Made by a program: the position numbers and the translations under genes. From contig NZ_CP195105.1 of the NCBI RefSeq assembly GCF_051175565.1, positions 2,728,001 to 2,792,000 on the forward strand: a stretch of DNA of 64,000 nucleotides. Direction: 5' to 3'. Every line of letters starts with the position of its first letter. Within the stretch, counting starts at the first letter, position 1. Of the stretch, positions 62,590-64,000 are shown piece after piece. The stretch is from Daejeonia sp002484105. Its GTDB lineage: Bacteria > Bacteroidota > Bacteroidia > Flavobacteriales > Weeksellaceae. The notes under the pieces were generated by a model. That model saw only the letters and a list, made by a program, of their open reading frames with translations, was not told the DNA's origin and searched no databases.

Positions 62590-62997
62590 TTCCGGTATTT
62601 TCTTGCTGAGTTTGTAGATCGTTCCCCGAAAGCTTGCCACAAGTTCACCACGCTGGTTTCTGATACTGATGTCGTAAATACCCGTCTTACGTGTCTCACT
62701 GATCAGGACACTTTCAGCAGTAAGGATATCACCTTCATAAGCTGCTTTGGTAAAACTGATCACACAGTTCAGCGCTACAGAAGCATCGCCTGTGTTGTTG
62801 GACGAAAATGCAAGAGCTGCATCTGCAAACGCAAATGTAGCTCCTCCATGTACGGTTCCGAGCCCGTTGATCATTTCCTTTTTTACCGGCATGCGAATCA
62901 GGCAGTATTTTTCGCGGACGTCGGTAAGTTCAATGCCCATCCATTGTGCAAATGCATCGCGGCTGTATATATATTCTGCAGTTTCTTTTGGCGTCAT
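62584..62997 (-). CDS. paaI: Hotdog-fold thioesterase PaaI
   Basis: 137 aa. The hotdog helix carries GLGTVHGGATFAFADAALAF, including the conserved His-Gly-Gly, and VALNCVISFTKAAYEGD follows. PaaI hydrolyses ring-hydroxylated phenylacetyl-CoA or rescues CoA during phenylacetate breakdown. The enoyl-CoA hydratase/isomerase gene 85 bp upstream on the same strand supports this assignment. Confidence 0.88.
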   Translation of the reverse strand: MTPKETAEYIYSRDAFAQWMGIELTDVREKYCLIRMPVKKEMINGLGTVHGGATFAFADAALAFSSNNTGDASVALNCVISFTKAAYEGDILTAESVLISETRKTGIYDISIRNQRGELVASFRGTIYKLSKKIPEL

Positions 62998-63081
62998 TAC
63001 TGAATAAAGTTGGGTAATAAAGCCTCAAAAATAAAATTTATCCATAAAAAAATCATATAGAATAACGAAAATATTCAACGG

Positions 63082-63879
63082 TTATTTTCCTGTAAAGACT
63101 GGTTTTCTTTTATTGAGAAATGCCTGCACCCCTTCCATAAAGTCCTGCGTGCGTCCTGCAACCTGCTGAAGTTCGGCTTCGCGGCTCAGTTGCTCATCAA
63201 GTGTATTGCTGTAAGATTCGTTGAAGGCCTTTTTGGTAATGCTGATAGCGGCAGTCGGCAGAGAAGAAATATGTTGCAGCACTGCCATAGATTTTTCCAT
63301 AAAAGCCTCGTCATCAAAGACATCTGCAATCAGTCCGAGATGCCGGGCTTCTTCTGCCGGAAGTTTTTTTCCGGTAAAGGCCAGGTAGCCTGCCAGCTGT
63401 CTTCCAAGAAGTTTAGGCAGATAATAAGTTCCCGCAGTATCCGGAATGAGACCTATATTGACAAAAGACTGTGCAAAATATGCACTCCTGGCAGCAAGTG
63501 TAAAATCACAGATGAGTGCCAGCATAGCCCCTGCTCCCACCGCAGCACCATTCACCAGAGAAATCACAGGTTTGCGGCATTCTACAATCGATCTCACAAG
63601 AGGATTGTAGTAATCCAGCACGATACGTTCAATAGGGTTCTCTTCAGTAGTTTTGTTCAGGTTCATTGCTTCTGCAAGATTCTGTCCGGAGCAGAAGGCA
63701 TTTCCTCGTCCGGAAATAGCAATACATCGGACGGTTTCGTCACGGCTGCATTCGTCAAGAAAGGTTTTCAGTTCTTTCAGCAGGGGTTTTGTCAGTGCAT
63801 TCATCAACTCCGGCTGGTTCAGGAATACGATTTTGAGTTTCCCGTCCAGATGGTTTTCAATTTCAAATTGGTAATACAT
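63082..63879 (-). CDS. paaG: Enoyl-CoA hydratase/isomerase family protein, PaaG-like
   Basis: 265-aa crotonase-fold enzyme. The CoA/oxyanion motifs are GRGNAFCSGQNLAEAM and NGAAVGAGAMLALICDFTLA, with Asp in NIGLIPDTAGTYYLPKLLG as in PaaG, the 1,2-epoxyphenylacetyl-CoA isomerase. With paaI it suggests a phenylacetate catabolic gene set continuing to the right of the window. The remaining 120 bp to the edge show no further gene start. Confidence 0.85.
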   Translation of the reverse strand: MYYQFEIENHLDGKLKIVFLNQPELMNALTKPLLKELKTFLDECSRDETVRCIAISGRGNAFCSGQNLAEAMNLNKTTEENPIERIVLDYYNPLVRSIVECRKPVISLVNGAAVGAGAMLALICDFTLAARSAYFAQSFVNIGLIPDTAGTYYLPKLLGRQLAGYLAFTGKKLPAEEARHLGLIADVFDDEAFMEKSMAVLQHISSLPTAAISITKKAFNESYSNTLDEQLSREAELQQVAGRTQDFMEGVQAFLNKRKPVFTGK

Positions 63880-64000
63880 AGTGTCAAATAATGTGTTTTT
63901 GTTAATATAAAGTGCTAAAGATAGCTTTTTATCCCGTTTTATAATGTTTTTATTTTTCCCGAAAAATTTTCCGGTTCACACAGCAAGAGCCTGCAACGAC

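Overview
The window looks like a chromosomal piece of a Flavobacteriia bacterium, most likely Weeksellaceae (Chryseobacterium and relatives). The reasons are the low-to-moderate GC content, the Bacteroidetes-type -7 promoter element TAnnTTTG just upstream of many genes, the Bacteroidetes-style tyrosine recombinase and IS4/IS5/IS1182 transposases, an OstA-like/LptA protein, an RND pump fused to its outer-membrane factor, and short two-stem palindromic repeats between housekeeping genes. This assignment is inferred from the sequence without any database search.

Layout. 1-7.6 kb is ordinary chromosome: a partial AraC-type regulator, an alpha-keto-acid decarboxylase, a small protein, tex and mnmE. 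The mnmE 3' end is the left edge of a genomic island. It is followed by a truncated tyrosine integrase, a nest of insertion sequences (8.5-12.8 kb) and AT-rich remains of a DNA phosphorothioation (Dnd) system at 12.9-16.9 kb. The Dnd remains are a DndE domain fused to a HerA/FtsK-like ATPase, split by a clean IS insertion, and an unusual RNAP-alpha-CTD-like/DndD half-protein. A sigma factor, a decayed toxin-antitoxin pair and gene fragments follow (17.3-19.8 kb).

20.2-23.7 kb carries pstSCAB for phosphate uptake. 24.9-36.3 kb is a metal-efflux operon: small secreted protein, CzcA/CusA pump fused to a TolC-like factor, adaptor, cytochrome b561, PAP2 phosphatase, SPC-type P-type ATPase and VIT transporter. 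One IS with a 9-bp target duplication splits it between PAP2 and the ATPase. Before that insertion those two genes were about 10 bp apart.

36.6-64 kb is housekeeping again. Purine genes guaA, purD, purH, purN and purM lie on the minus strand, with rraA and a DUF559 nuclease gene inserted between purH and purN. Next come redox, pirin and aminotransferase genes, an OstA-like gene with a Fur regulator, kup, pdhB, envelope glycosyltransferases, pssA, a DEDDh exonuclease, an FAH-family hydrolase, and paaI/paaG at the end.

The most interesting signals are the Dnd remnant with its fusion and chimera, the integrase at the mnmE 3' end, and a two-stem repeat whose stems covary between copies, two of which flank the DUF559 nuclease gene in inverted orientation. 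No tRNA, rRNA or CRISPR array was seen.
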